This document shows positions 39,461 through 47,979 of a stretch of 64,000 nucleotides of DNA, one piece after another. The position numbers were made by a program, and so were the translations under genes. The DNA is from Sphingobacterium spiritivorum (GTDB lineage: Bacteria; Bacteroidota; Bacteroidia; Sphingobacteriales; Sphingobacteriaceae). Each line of letters begins with the position of its first letter. Position 1 is the stretch's first letter. Under the pieces are notes generated by a model. That model was not told the origin of the DNA. It worked only from the letters and a program-made list of their open reading frames with translations, and ran no database searches. The DNA is taken from NCBI RefSeq assembly GCF_016724845.1, contig NZ_CP068082.1, positions 1,364,001-1,428,000 of the forward strand, in the 5' to 3' direction.

Positions 39461-40808
39461 ATTAATAAATATAGCACTAATAGGCCTGACGCTATTGATA
39501 AGCAACTCTGTAAGGGCTCAAAATCCGATTATCGGTATTCCAGGAATATCAGATCCTCATATAAGAGTCTTTAACAATAAAATATACCTCTATTCGGGAC
39601 ACGATGATAAGCCAACCGATACGACCTGGGTAATGAAAGACTGGCGGATATTTTCGACTACAGATCTGATAAACTGGAAGCTCGAAACGGTAATCTCCCC
39701 TGAAGATAATTATATGGGAGCACAGTCTACAGACTGCTGGGCCGGAGATGCCGCTGAAAGAAATGGAAAGTACTATTTCTATTTTTCGGACAGGAAAAGA
39801 AGTATAGGCGTAATGAAGGCCGATTCTCCTGATGGGAAATATATCGACGCACTGGGCAAACCTCTGGTCGCACCTATGCACGATCCAACCATTATTACAG
39901 ACGATGATCCAAACAAAACACCCTATTTGGTATATGGAGACAAAGAAGGTGGAGGCTATCATATCGCTAGGCTAAATGATGATATGATATCGCTTGCTGA
40001 AACACCCAAACCTATCACAATCACAGGTGAAGGATGGGAAAAAGTCGGCGGTTGGATGGATAAAAATTATATTTTCAAATATAAAGATACCTACTACCTG
40101 AGCTGGGGAACGGAATATGCGGTGTCCAAAAACATATATGGCCCTTATACAGGAGCCGGATCTACTGGAAAAGGTCATCATTTAGGTGTATTCGCTCACA
40201 GCAGTTTTTTCTGGTGGAAAGGACAATTTTACCATGCATGGTGCTATTACCTTAAACAAGGTTACAAATTCAGATCAACGATTATTACCTATTGCCATTT
40301 TGATGATCAGGGGCGCCTTGTAACGGACACAGACTTTCTGGACAAGCACTTTACTAATGGAGTTGGACAGTATGATGCAGGTTGGCCTAAAATAGAAGCC
40401 GAATGGTTTTATGAAAAAGAAAGCCTTACCCGTAAACAATCATCTGCTGATGGTGGCTTTGAAATAGCCGGAATGCATAATGGCAGTTGGATTCGTTTTG
40501 CAAATGTGGACATGACCGGCAGCAGCAAACAGTTTACTGCACACTTAGCAGGTCTGTCACCAAAAGGTAAATTGGAAGTACGTACAGGTAGCATAAGCGG
40601 TCCCTTGATCGGTACAATAAAATCCGTTGCAAATAAAAGTAAAGGCCCGAATCAATATCAGATCTTATCCTGTAAAATCAATCCGCCAAAAGGTAAAGCT
40701 GATATATTCTTAGTGTATACCGATGTTGACAAAAAAGCAGCTCTATCGCTGGACTGGATCAGTTTTAACCACAAAACGTATTCACATCATGTCGGCAACA
40801 AAAAGTAA
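39447..40808 (+). CDS. GH43-like protein with C-terminal CBM6-type domain and atypical general-acid position
   Basis: About 453 residues. A signal peptide (ending VRAQ) is followed by a GH43 propeller with base Asp36 (GISDPHIRVF) and Asp146 (MHDPTII), then a CBM6-like beta-sandwich (about 325-453; DGGFEIAGMHNGSWIRFANVDM). Aligned with the upstream paralogue, the acid Glu of EGSWIHKYNGKYYFSY falls on Asp205 in DKNYIFKYKDTYYLSW. Glu195 and Glu198 (GEGWEK) are nearby alternatives. ATG 39447 overlaps the previous stop by 14 bp, so translation is probably coupled. The substrate is unknown, likely an arabinoside or xyloside. Confidence 0.85.
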   Translation: MAKSKLINIALIGLTLLISNSVRAQNPIIGIPGISDPHIRVFNNKIYLYSGHDDKPTDTTWVMKDWRIFSTTDLINWKLETVISPEDNYMGAQSTDCWAGDAAERNGKYYFYFSDRKRSIGVMKADSPDGKYIDALGKPLVAPMHDPTIITDDDPNKTPYLVYGDKEGGGYHIARLNDDMISLAETPKPITITGEGWEKVGGWMDKNYIFKYKDTYYLSWGTEYAVSKNIYGPYTGAGSTGKGHHLGVFAHSSFFWWKGQFYHAWCYYLKQGYKFRSTIITYCHFDDQGRLVTDTDFLDKHFTNGVGQYDAGWPKIEAEWFYEKESLTRKQSSADGGFEIAGMHNGSWIRFANVDMTGSSKQFTAHLAGLSPKGKLEVRTGSISGPLIGTIKSVANKSKGPNQYQILSCKINPPKGKADIFLVYTDVDKKAALSLDWISFNHKTYSHHVGNKK

Positions 40809-40865
40809 ACAAAGCAATGCTTATGAAATCTTAATTTTAAAAAACACAATACTCCAAACATTTTG

Positions 40866-40873
40866 TAATTTTG
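40866..40873 (+). promoter_or_regulatory. Predicted -7 box of the fRMsr gene
   Basis: TAATTTTG is an exact TAnnTTTG match, 16 bp before the ATG at 40890. It implies a very short leader and expression independent of the GH43 operon. Confidence 0.45.
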
Positions 40874-40889
40874 TGGAGCAACAACAAAT

Positions 40890-41363
40890 ATGGCAGAAGA
40901 TCTAAATATACTCACAGGAAATAAAGCAGAACAGTACAAAGGATTAATCCCTCAGATAGAGGCTTTAATCAGTGGAGAATCTAATCTGATCGCTAATCTT
41001 GCGAATATCAGCGCTGCACTCAAAGAACAGTTTGGTTTCTTTTGGGTTGGGTTTTATCTTATCGAAGGTGAAGAATTAGTTTTAGGTCCCTTTCAGGGAC
41101 CGGTAGCATGTACCCGTATAAAAAAAGGAAAAGGTGTTTGTGGAGCAGCCTGGGCAAATGAACAGACACTTATTGTCCCTGATGTAGATAAATTTCCCGG
41201 ACATATCGCATGCAGCTCGCTATCCAAATCAGAAATAGTTATACCCGTACGTGCAAACGGAAAAATCATTGCTGTCCTGGATGTAGATAGCGACAGCCTG
41301 AATTCATTCGATCAGGAAGATGCCCTATATTTAGAAAAGATTCTCTCTTTTATAACTGCGTAA
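40890..41363 (+). CDS. Free methionine-(R)-sulfoxide reductase (GAF domain, fRMsr)
   Basis: 157-residue cytoplasmic GAF-domain enzyme that reduces free L-methionine-(R)-sulfoxide. The family cysteines are present: Cys74 (PVACTRI), Cys84 (GKGVCGAAW) and the catalytic Cys108 (HIACSS). The segments GFFWVGFYL and AVLDVDSDSLNSFDQ are highly characteristic. It is unrelated in function to the PUL just upstream and probably has its own promoter. Convergent with the DUF3999 gene. Confidence 0.92.
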   Translation: MAEDLNILTGNKAEQYKGLIPQIEALISGESNLIANLANISAALKEQFGFFWVGFYLIEGEELVLGPFQGPVACTRIKKGKGVCGAAWANEQTLIVPDVDKFPGHIACSSLSKSEIVIPVRANGKIIAVLDVDSDSLNSFDQEDALYLEKILSFITA

Positions 41364-41406
41364 TTCAGACCAAGTATTTACAAATAATAGCTTATAGCTT
41401 CTGTTC

Positions 41407-42627
41407 TTACTTCTTATTAACATCTTTTAAAAAACCAATGGCAAAATAGCATATCACAATGATAGCGATGACCATCCCACCCCATAGCAGGATATTACCA
41501 AAAGTTTTTTTCCAGGCCTCATTCTTAATATCTCCGGTTCCCGGTTTTATTGATTTCAACTTGCTTACCGTCAATACCGGAAGCTGATCATTGGCATTAT
41601 TCTTAAATAAAGAAAGATCATAATCCGGAGCTTTAAAAGCAGAGTCTATAACGATGCTATATTGCTTGCCTGCTGCAACATTAGTAACAATATTTAAAGC
41701 TGTTTGTCCCAAAGAAAGGCTATCAATTCGCAACGGAGGGCTATCCAGATTCTCTATCTGAATATAAAAATCCTTTACAAACAGACTGGGGATTACCATA
41801 TGAGTATTAGCCGGACTCAATTCATACTGTCCGATCTCCACAAGCTGATCCTCCCATCTGTTACGCTTCACCTGCACCAGCTGACTGGCAAGTACAGATA
41901 CTTTACGTTGATACAATTTCGGATCAGAAACAGACAAAGACACATAATCAATAATCTGAAAGTCAGGCAACATCACATGAAGAATAGAATTTTTATTTTC
42001 TGACTTCATATCGAATTTAACTCCCTGAACAGGCTGATATGTGGCGGCTGTTTTGACGCTTTCATAACGTCCTACCTCTAGCACATTGATCGGACTGGAA
42101 CCTTTATCCCGAATCATAATCTTCAGATATCTGTAGTTATTCAGTGGAAAAGTAATTTCCTGATCTTTAAAGGTCTGATCCGATCCGACCAGATTGTCCA
42201 ACAACTGATTCTCTGAAAGGCTGAACCAATTTACTGAGTCATTACTACCTGTCAGCGTATACCTCTTGCTGCTATTGCTGTTTGCAATTCGTAAAGAGAT
42301 TGAAGTCCAGGTTTCCAGTTTTGTATTTTTGATGACCAGAGTGGTCACACTATCCGCTATAGTTTCTTTTTTGACGATAGTCAACGGTATAAATTTGTCC
42401 CCTGCAGATGCATACACAAATTTTACAAACGGCACTTCCTGCCCCCCGTTATCTCTGATTCGGATTTTTGAAATATCATTACCAATGACAGAACGAATAC
42501 CTGAAGGGATTTTAAACTGATAGTATCCCTCCTTTTTATTTCCTTCCAATGTGGCACTGTATTGCTGGCCATACACCTGGATAACTGCAAAAAGGCAGCC
42601 TAAAAAAATACTAACTATTCTCTTCAT
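41407..42627 (-). CDS. DUF3999 family membrane-anchored protein
   Basis: About 406 residues with a signal peptide (to about residue 20, QVYGQ), a large beta-rich exported region and a single C-terminal membrane helix (LLWGGMVIAIIVICYFAIGFL) with a short basic tail. The pattern matches DUF3999, usually encoded next to DUF2339 as here. Function unknown. ATG 42627 lies inside the end of the DUF2339 gene (17-bp overlap), which points to translational coupling and a joint role. TTG 42648 is a less likely start. Confidence 0.75.
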   Translation of the reverse strand: MKRIVSIFLGCLFAVIQVYGQQYSATLEGNKKEGYYQFKIPSGIRSVIGNDISKIRIRDNGGQEVPFVKFVYASAGDKFIPLTIVKKETIADSVTTLVIKNTKLETWTSISLRIANSNSSKRYTLTGSNDSVNWFSLSENQLLDNLVGSDQTFKDQEITFPLNNYRYLKIMIRDKGSSPINVLEVGRYESVKTAATYQPVQGVKFDMKSENKNSILHVMLPDFQIIDYVSLSVSDPKLYQRKVSVLASQLVQVKRNRWEDQLVEIGQYELSPANTHMVIPSLFVKDFYIQIENLDSPPLRIDSLSLGQTALNIVTNVAAGKQYSIVIDSAFKAPDYDLSLFKNNANDQLPVLTVSKLKSIKPGTGDIKNEAWKKTFGNILLWGGMVIAIIVICYFAIGFLKDVNKK

Positions 42628-45121
42628 GAGGAAGTTCTTTATTATCAACTACAATTAGTTTTTTAATTCTTTGGTACACAAAAGAGATAACCAGAATAAG
42701 TACACCCAGTAATATAAATGCGATGATTTTACCGGTCTCGGATACATCCTTAATATCGTACAAAAATAATTTGAGAATAGTAACACCCAGCAGAGAAAGT
42801 GCTGCTATCCGCAACATTCTCCAGTCCTGTTTGATCCCCAATATCAGAAACACAAATGAAAGTACTCCCCATGCCACAGGGAACATAACCTTGAATACCA
42901 TATTCTCACGTGAATGGTAAATATCAAAAGTTTCAGCGAACGCAAGAGTATGAACACTAAGCTCTACACTGCATATAAATACCAGTACAAATACAAGTGG
43001 CCACACCAGCAGCTTATGTCTGAAATATGTATTAGCAACATTTAATATAGTGTCTTTTACCATCCGGTAAAGTTGGAAGATCAGACAGATAAGAATCGGA
43101 TAGTGTAAAAAGAAAGCAAGATACCTGCCTTCTACTTTATTCAGCCGGTTCAACGTTTCTATAAAAGGAATACGGTGTACAAATACCAGATATGCTGCAA
43201 TATTCAATATAATCAGCGCATAGCATAAGATGCGGGGCAGTACAGGAGTATCAGATTTAGTCCCGTAATAAACCAGTACGGACGCAAAAACAAAATGTGT
43301 CAGGGCAATACATGCCATTACAGACCCGTCATTAGACATCCGGTTAGAAGCCTGATAAGAGACTTCTAATATCAAAACAACGTAACTCAGTGCAATTGCC
43401 ACACCCACTACTATCCGCCTGTAATCAACAGGGTTAAAATCCACATTAAAGCTCAGACGTTCGACTTCATCACTTTGCTTAAATAAACGATAGGATACAT
43501 AATAAGAAGCAACGACAAGTAGTCCGGTCAGGAATATCTCATTCAGCCCTATAGCCATCACTGTATCGGAAGGCACATAATCAATGGTCCAGTCTATAAA
43601 TAAACTGAGGATGACCAATACCTGCAGGATTATTCCGAACGCATAGTAAATGGTAAACCTTGACTTCTTCGCCAGCCAGAGTAATATCACAGCTTCACAA
43701 GCCCAGAACGCAGTAATATAGTTGCCTTTAAACTGGATTGGAATAGTCACAACGGCAAACAGCAAAGTCAGACCAATCAGGAGATATACAATCTCTTCGC
43801 TCAATTTGTATTTCCGGTATATGGTCACCGCAAATACAAGATTGTACACAGCCAGTATTAATGAAAACAGTCCTTTATAGTCCGAATTCCAAACAGATAG
43901 AATAGCGAGACCGAAACTGAAATACAGGAATGTGTTCACCAGGATAATAATAAGTTCCCACTTGGTAAACTTGTTCTTGAACCTGACATTATTGATAATA
44001 AAGGCAAGACTAAAAATAAGGAAGAACAGCGTCAGATAGCCAAACGCTCCGGCATAAGTAGCCTCTTTGGTAAAATCCGTCTGAAAATACCATCCGGCAT
44101 AGATCATAAAAGTCGCCACAAAAGCTACAAAATTGACCCAGTTCCATCTTTTGAAATACGATACGCTAAGCATTCCTATGTTCAGAATAGAAAGATAGGT
44201 AAAGAGTACATGATAATTACCCTGACCGGTACTCACCATAAACGGAACTGCAAATCCTCCGATAATTGATAAGATAGCAAGCTCCTGACGGTCATAAAGC
44301 AATGATACAAAGATACTGAATACCGTAATCAGCACCATTATTCCGAATGCCAGCGATTGACTGAAGAGATGATAATCATGGAATGCAATTCCAATCGTCA
44401 GATAGAATACGCTGACCGCTCCTGCCACAAATACAGAACTGAAGGCTGCAAATTTTCGGCGTAGAAAGTGCGCGACCCCCATCAGAAGACCTCCGGAGAA
44501 TATACCTATCCCCACACGCCCTGCTTCATTGATCCAGTCTCTGTCAATTGCAAATTTGACAAAGAAACTTATACCTAATACCAGAATCAGTATCCCGATC
44601 TTATTAATGAGGTTTTCACCGATAAATTTCTCCAGATCCGGGTTATTTTGTTTGAATCTTTCAAACCAGCTAAGGGTAGGTCCATCAACAGGACTTACAT
44701 AATCAGAAACTTCATTTGGAACAAACACATCCGTAGGTTCAGGATTCGTATTGACCAGACTTCCCACCTCATATCGCCCTGTTACTTCTTCCGGTTCCTG
44801 AGGTAATGCCGGAAGCACAAGCTCAGGTTCAGTTTCACTTATACTCTCCGTTATATCCTGAGGAATAGGTGGCGGAATATCGACTTCAGGTGTCTGCAAT
44901 ACTGGAGTTTCAGTTTTTTCTTCTGCAGGAGCAACAGAATCTCCCGCAATAGGAAGATCAGATTCATCCAGTTTCCGTATGATCTGATCCATTTTCTTCT
45001 GGAGTTCAAACTGATGCTCCTGAAATTTATAAAGCCCTTCGTTAAGGCCCTTTAATTGATTTTTGGTACTTACAATAAAATAAATAACAATGACAATTAA
45101 GGCAAACCCCAAATATTCCAT
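42611..45121 (-). CDS. DUF2339 family polytopic membrane protein
   Basis: 836 residues. One N-terminal membrane helix, a short coiled-coil-like stretch (about 20-50), an acidic Pro/Glu-rich linker (about 60-140), then more than 20 hydrophobic helices to the C-terminus. This matches DUF2339, whose role is unknown. Overlap with the DUF3999 gene suggests a complex in the inner membrane. The promoter is presumably in the 298-bp gap to the GH28-like gene; no convincing box was found. Confidence 0.8.
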   Translation of the reverse strand: MEYLGFALIVIVIYFIVSTKNQLKGLNEGLYKFQEHQFELQKKMDQIIRKLDESDLPIAGDSVAPAEEKTETPVLQTPEVDIPPPIPQDITESISETEPELVLPALPQEPEEVTGRYEVGSLVNTNPEPTDVFVPNEVSDYVSPVDGPTLSWFERFKQNNPDLEKFIGENLINKIGILILVLGISFFVKFAIDRDWINEAGRVGIGIFSGGLLMGVAHFLRRKFAAFSSVFVAGAVSVFYLTIGIAFHDYHLFSQSLAFGIMVLITVFSIFVSLLYDRQELAILSIIGGFAVPFMVSTGQGNYHVLFTYLSILNIGMLSVSYFKRWNWVNFVAFVATFMIYAGWYFQTDFTKEATYAGAFGYLTLFFLIFSLAFIINNVRFKNKFTKWELIIILVNTFLYFSFGLAILSVWNSDYKGLFSLILAVYNLVFAVTIYRKYKLSEEIVYLLIGLTLLFAVVTIPIQFKGNYITAFWACEAVILLWLAKKSRFTIYYAFGIILQVLVILSLFIDWTIDYVPSDTVMAIGLNEIFLTGLLVVASYYVSYRLFKQSDEVERLSFNVDFNPVDYRRIVVGVAIALSYVVLILEVSYQASNRMSNDGSVMACIALTHFVFASVLVYYGTKSDTPVLPRILCYALIILNIAAYLVFVHRIPFIETLNRLNKVEGRYLAFFLHYPILICLIFQLYRMVKDTILNVANTYFRHKLLVWPLVFVLVFICSVELSVHTLAFAETFDIYHSRENMVFKVMFPVAWGVLSFVFLILGIKQDWRMLRIAALSLLGVTILKLFLYDIKDVSETGKIIAFILLGVLILVISFVYQRIKKLIVVDNKELPHEENS

Positions 45122-45274
45122 ATTTAATCCGGTTAGGTTAGTAATAATTCTAACAAACCAAATCTAACCAAAAACATTTAAAAAATTTAACGATTCTTTA
45201 TAGAAGCAGATATTTGTAATTAAAATCCATTTTACCAGTTTGACAACATAAACTTCAGAGATATTCAAAACCAT

Positions 45275-45307
45275 TGACGCCAAGAAAGATAATAATTCTT
45301 GGCGTCA
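45275..45307 (-). terminator. Terminator after the GH28-like gene
   Basis: A 12-bp perfect stem (TGACGCCAAGAA / TTCTTGGCGTCA) with a 9-nt loop lies in the 45122-45419 gap, downstream of the GH28-like stop at 45420. The rest of the gap is AT-rich and holds nothing else that I can support. Confidence 0.65.
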
Positions 45308-45419
45308 GGAATGGAACATTGTCCAAACTTACTTAGATAAAAAAACAGTGATAAACCTGATTATCTCCTCTTATATTATTTAATGAATTATAGCATAATA
45401 TAAGGGACTTATTCAGTTC

Positions 45420-47363
45420 TTAATATTTCACAAGTTTGAATCTTTGATTATTATTATTAGTCGTTTTGGAAATCTGTATTTTTGCTCCATTAGTTGTACT
45501 GCTATTCAATACTTCTAATAGTGATGATGGAGCACAGGCTGGTGAAAGGGTATAGTATCCACTGCCTGTTGAAGAGATTTTCCATTTTTGTCCATTGACA
45601 TTTACATCATCCCAAACCTGTATCTGAGTTCCATCCACATTACTACCTCCCGAAACATCTAATACTTTTGTAGTTGAAGGATCCGGCAGTATTTTATAAT
45701 ATCCATTGCCAACATTAACAAATTTCCATTTTTGCTGAGCATTACTTCCCCATAATTGTACTTTAGTTCCGCGAGAGGGTTCACCAACTCCCGGCATGTC
45801 TAACAGACTCGTATTATTTAATGCAGAGACCATTTCATATGTTCCTATCGTCAGATCCGGAACAGTTAAATCTCCTGTTAGTCCTGTAGTTGTAACAAAT
45901 TTGAAAAAAGGTGCACCGTTTGCAGGTGGTTTCATCTCCAGACTGGTTGCTCCTACATTCTGAACATCTTCGGTATAGATCGCAGGACGGACATCACTTG
46001 ATGAATAGCTCGTAGTAACATTGTCTAGTGTAATATTTTTAGCGTGCCGGATATATAATCCGTATGCAGGTAAAGTACCCAGCATAGTATTCTCAGGATA
46101 ATTTTTTTGGTTTTCAGGAACTACACGGTTAGCATCCGTAGTAGTGCCCCCTCCCGAACTTGTCAAACTAACATTTTTTAAGACGATATTATTTACATAA
46201 TATCCCGGAAATCCGGTTATGGAGCTACTCATCTTAGATTCGCCACGTGCTGTAACATTACTAATCGTAACATTCTGCATTTTCCCTGGCAAACCTAGTC
46301 CATCAGGATTCTTACGGCTTCGGTCTCCAAGTTTAATAAAAATTGGTGTTTCCACACCGCTTATTTGAATATTATCACAAAGTACGCTGTCAATTACTCC
46401 TCCATCGACCGCCTCTATTGCAATTCCCGATTGACCATAAACTCTTGGATACAGATGAAGGGGTGGTTTTGATACTTTACAGTTCTGTACCTTAATATTT
46501 TTAAATCCTGCTGAAGAAGCTGTTCCAAACTTTATGCCGTTACAATTTGTTGTTATAGTACAGTTGTCAACGGTCACATTCCTACAGGCTACCGGAGACT
46601 CACTTTTCAGGCAAATTCCGTCATCTTGAGAATTGATGGTACAATTTCTTATTGTTACATTCTGACTATCAACATCAATACCGTCATTGTTAAAGTTTGC
46701 GAAACTATATACATTAATATGATCTATCACTACATTTCTGCAATAAACATAATATTGAGTCCAATATGCAGCATTTGTTAGATTAATATCTTTTACCGTA
46801 ATATCATCACAGTTGGCAAATTCAATAATCTTAGGCCGTGTACCATCCTCTTTGCCGTTGTTTTGAAACTCGGAACTCTTCCCTTGCCCGTCTATAGTAC
46901 CTGTACCACTGATACCTATATGGTTTGCATCCTTTGCATATATTAATGCCCGGTTATTAGTGCTATGATATACCGATGTATTTAGGGGATAATCACTTGC
47001 TCTCGGACTTCCAAAGAGCGTGCCCCCTGACTGAACGTGAAGAGTCACACCTGTTTTCAGGTGGATCGTCCCACTAAGAAAATTACCTGCTGGAACAACA
47101 ACCAATCCTCCGCCAGAGGTGGCACAGGAGTCAATTGCACGTTGAATAGCTTTCGTATTAAGCGTTACTTTATCTCCCACAGCCCCGAAATTGGTGATAA
47201 GGAAAGATGTACTGTCAACAGGGCCACCAGCCATCAACTGTGTCGTATTCAATGGTCCTGATGAAATATCGGTTTCAATATCGCTTTTTTTGAGCAGATC
47301 TTTACTGCAGCCAAAAAAAAATGGAATAAGGAGTAGGCAACATAGCCCATTTAAATGTTTCAT
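45420..47363 (-). CDS. GH28-like parallel beta-helix lipoprotein with C-terminal ricin-type lectin domain
   Basis: 647 residues. Lipobox FFFGCS (Cys19) indicates a surface or periplasmic lipoprotein. A pectate-lyase-3-like start (FGAVGDKVTLNTKAIQRAID) leads into a right-handed beta-helix (about 55-490) with the GH28 motifs NNDG (225-228) and QDDG (Asp247-Asp248). At the site where polygalacturonases have GHG, this protein reads CNGIKFG (274-280), so the usual histidine is missing. Residues about 500-647 form a ricin B-like beta-trefoil with QKW and QRF repeats. It may act on a pectic or other uronic glycan; the activity is uncertain. Upstream lies a 616-bp non-coding stretch. Confidence 0.8.
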   Translation of the reverse strand: MKHLNGLCCLLLIPFFFGCSKDLLKKSDIETDISSGPLNTTQLMAGGPVDSTSFLITNFGAVGDKVTLNTKAIQRAIDSCATSGGGLVVVPAGNFLSGTIHLKTGVTLHVQSGGTLFGSPRASDYPLNTSVYHSTNNRALIYAKDANHIGISGTGTIDGQGKSSEFQNNGKEDGTRPKIIEFANCDDITVKDINLTNAAYWTQYYVYCRNVVIDHINVYSFANFNNDGIDVDSQNVTIRNCTINSQDDGICLKSESPVACRNVTVDNCTITTNCNGIKFGTASSAGFKNIKVQNCKVSKPPLHLYPRVYGQSGIAIEAVDGGVIDSVLCDNIQISGVETPIFIKLGDRSRKNPDGLGLPGKMQNVTISNVTARGESKMSSSITGFPGYYVNNIVLKNVSLTSSGGGTTTDANRVVPENQKNYPENTMLGTLPAYGLYIRHAKNITLDNVTTSYSSSDVRPAIYTEDVQNVGATSLEMKPPANGAPFFKFVTTTGLTGDLTVPDLTIGTYEMVSALNNTSLLDMPGVGEPSRGTKVQLWGSNAQQKWKFVNVGNGYYKILPDPSTTKVLDVSGGSNVDGTQIQVWDDVNVNGQKWKISSTGSGYYTLSPACAPSSLLEVLNSSTTNGAKIQISKTTNNNNQRFKLVKY

Positions 47364-47751
47364 TATTTAAGTTTTTATAGTGTGAAATTGTATTTATAAA
47401 AGATTAAACAGAATAAACGCAAGCAAACAGCATAGTTGTACTTAAAACTTATTACAATCATTTTTATTCGCAGCTCATTCTGCGGAACTTGATATTATTG
47501 ATCATTATTAACAAAAACAGATCTAATTCAGTACAACCTGTTGATTCCGTTAAAATAATATAGCTAGTGTGTGTTGTCTATGTAATCTCTTCTTATGAAT
47601 TTCAATCCCGATGCTATATCCTGAGCTTTCAGATATGAAAAATTTAACTGACAATGATCAGGTTATTGACTATCCGGTTTAGAAAATTACCAGAAGGCCA
47701 CGTAAATGAAATTGATTCTCTTAATTAGTTATGTGTGATTACTTTCAACGA

Positions 47752-47770
47752 ATCAAATATAGTATTTGAT
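47752..47770. repeat. Inverted repeat upstream of the GH28-like gene
   Basis: ATCAAATA-TAG-TATTTGAT, an 8-bp perfect palindrome with a 3-nt spacer in the long 47364-47979 gap. The minus strand reads TATATTTG across it, an exact -7 match, but no -33 element was seen. It could be an operator for the GH28-like gene about 390 bp downstream. Apart from the terminator at 47907 I see no gene in this gap. Confidence 0.4.
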
Positions 47771-47906
47771 GGTTCATCTTGGATTAAGATAATGCTGAAA
47801 ATTTACGAAAACGTTTCAGTGTATAATTCACATTAACACCGTCTCTATAAAAAAGATATAGTTGGTTTAGGACCTTATCCTGCAGGATTTTGTGAAAAGT
47901 TTAAAG

Positions 47907-47935
47907 AAAAACATCCAACAATTATGGATGTTTTT
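47907..47935 (-). terminator. Terminator after the WD40 gene
   Basis: An 11-bp perfect stem AAAAACATCCA / TGGATGTTTTT with a 7-nt loop and flanking A/T runs, about 45 bp past the WD40 stop. Confidence 0.75.
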
Positions 47936-47979
47936 AGATGAAAAAAAACAGTATAATCTTTATGAAATAGAAACAACTT

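Noticed and set aside
29823..47813. The 8-mer CGTTTTCG before susC (29823), before GH29 (36677) and, on the minus strand, before the GH28-like gene (47806), as a shared activator site
   Set aside because: The first two belong to the duplicated promoter module. An 8-mer is expected about twice by chance in 64 kb counting both strands, and the GH28 copy lacks the same -33/-7 spacing, so extending the regulon to GH28 is not supported.
47802..47820. AAACGTTT core as a fourth LacI-type operator upstream of the GH28-like gene
   Set aside because: The flanks do not match TGCAAnCGnTTGCA and the palindrome is only 8 bp.
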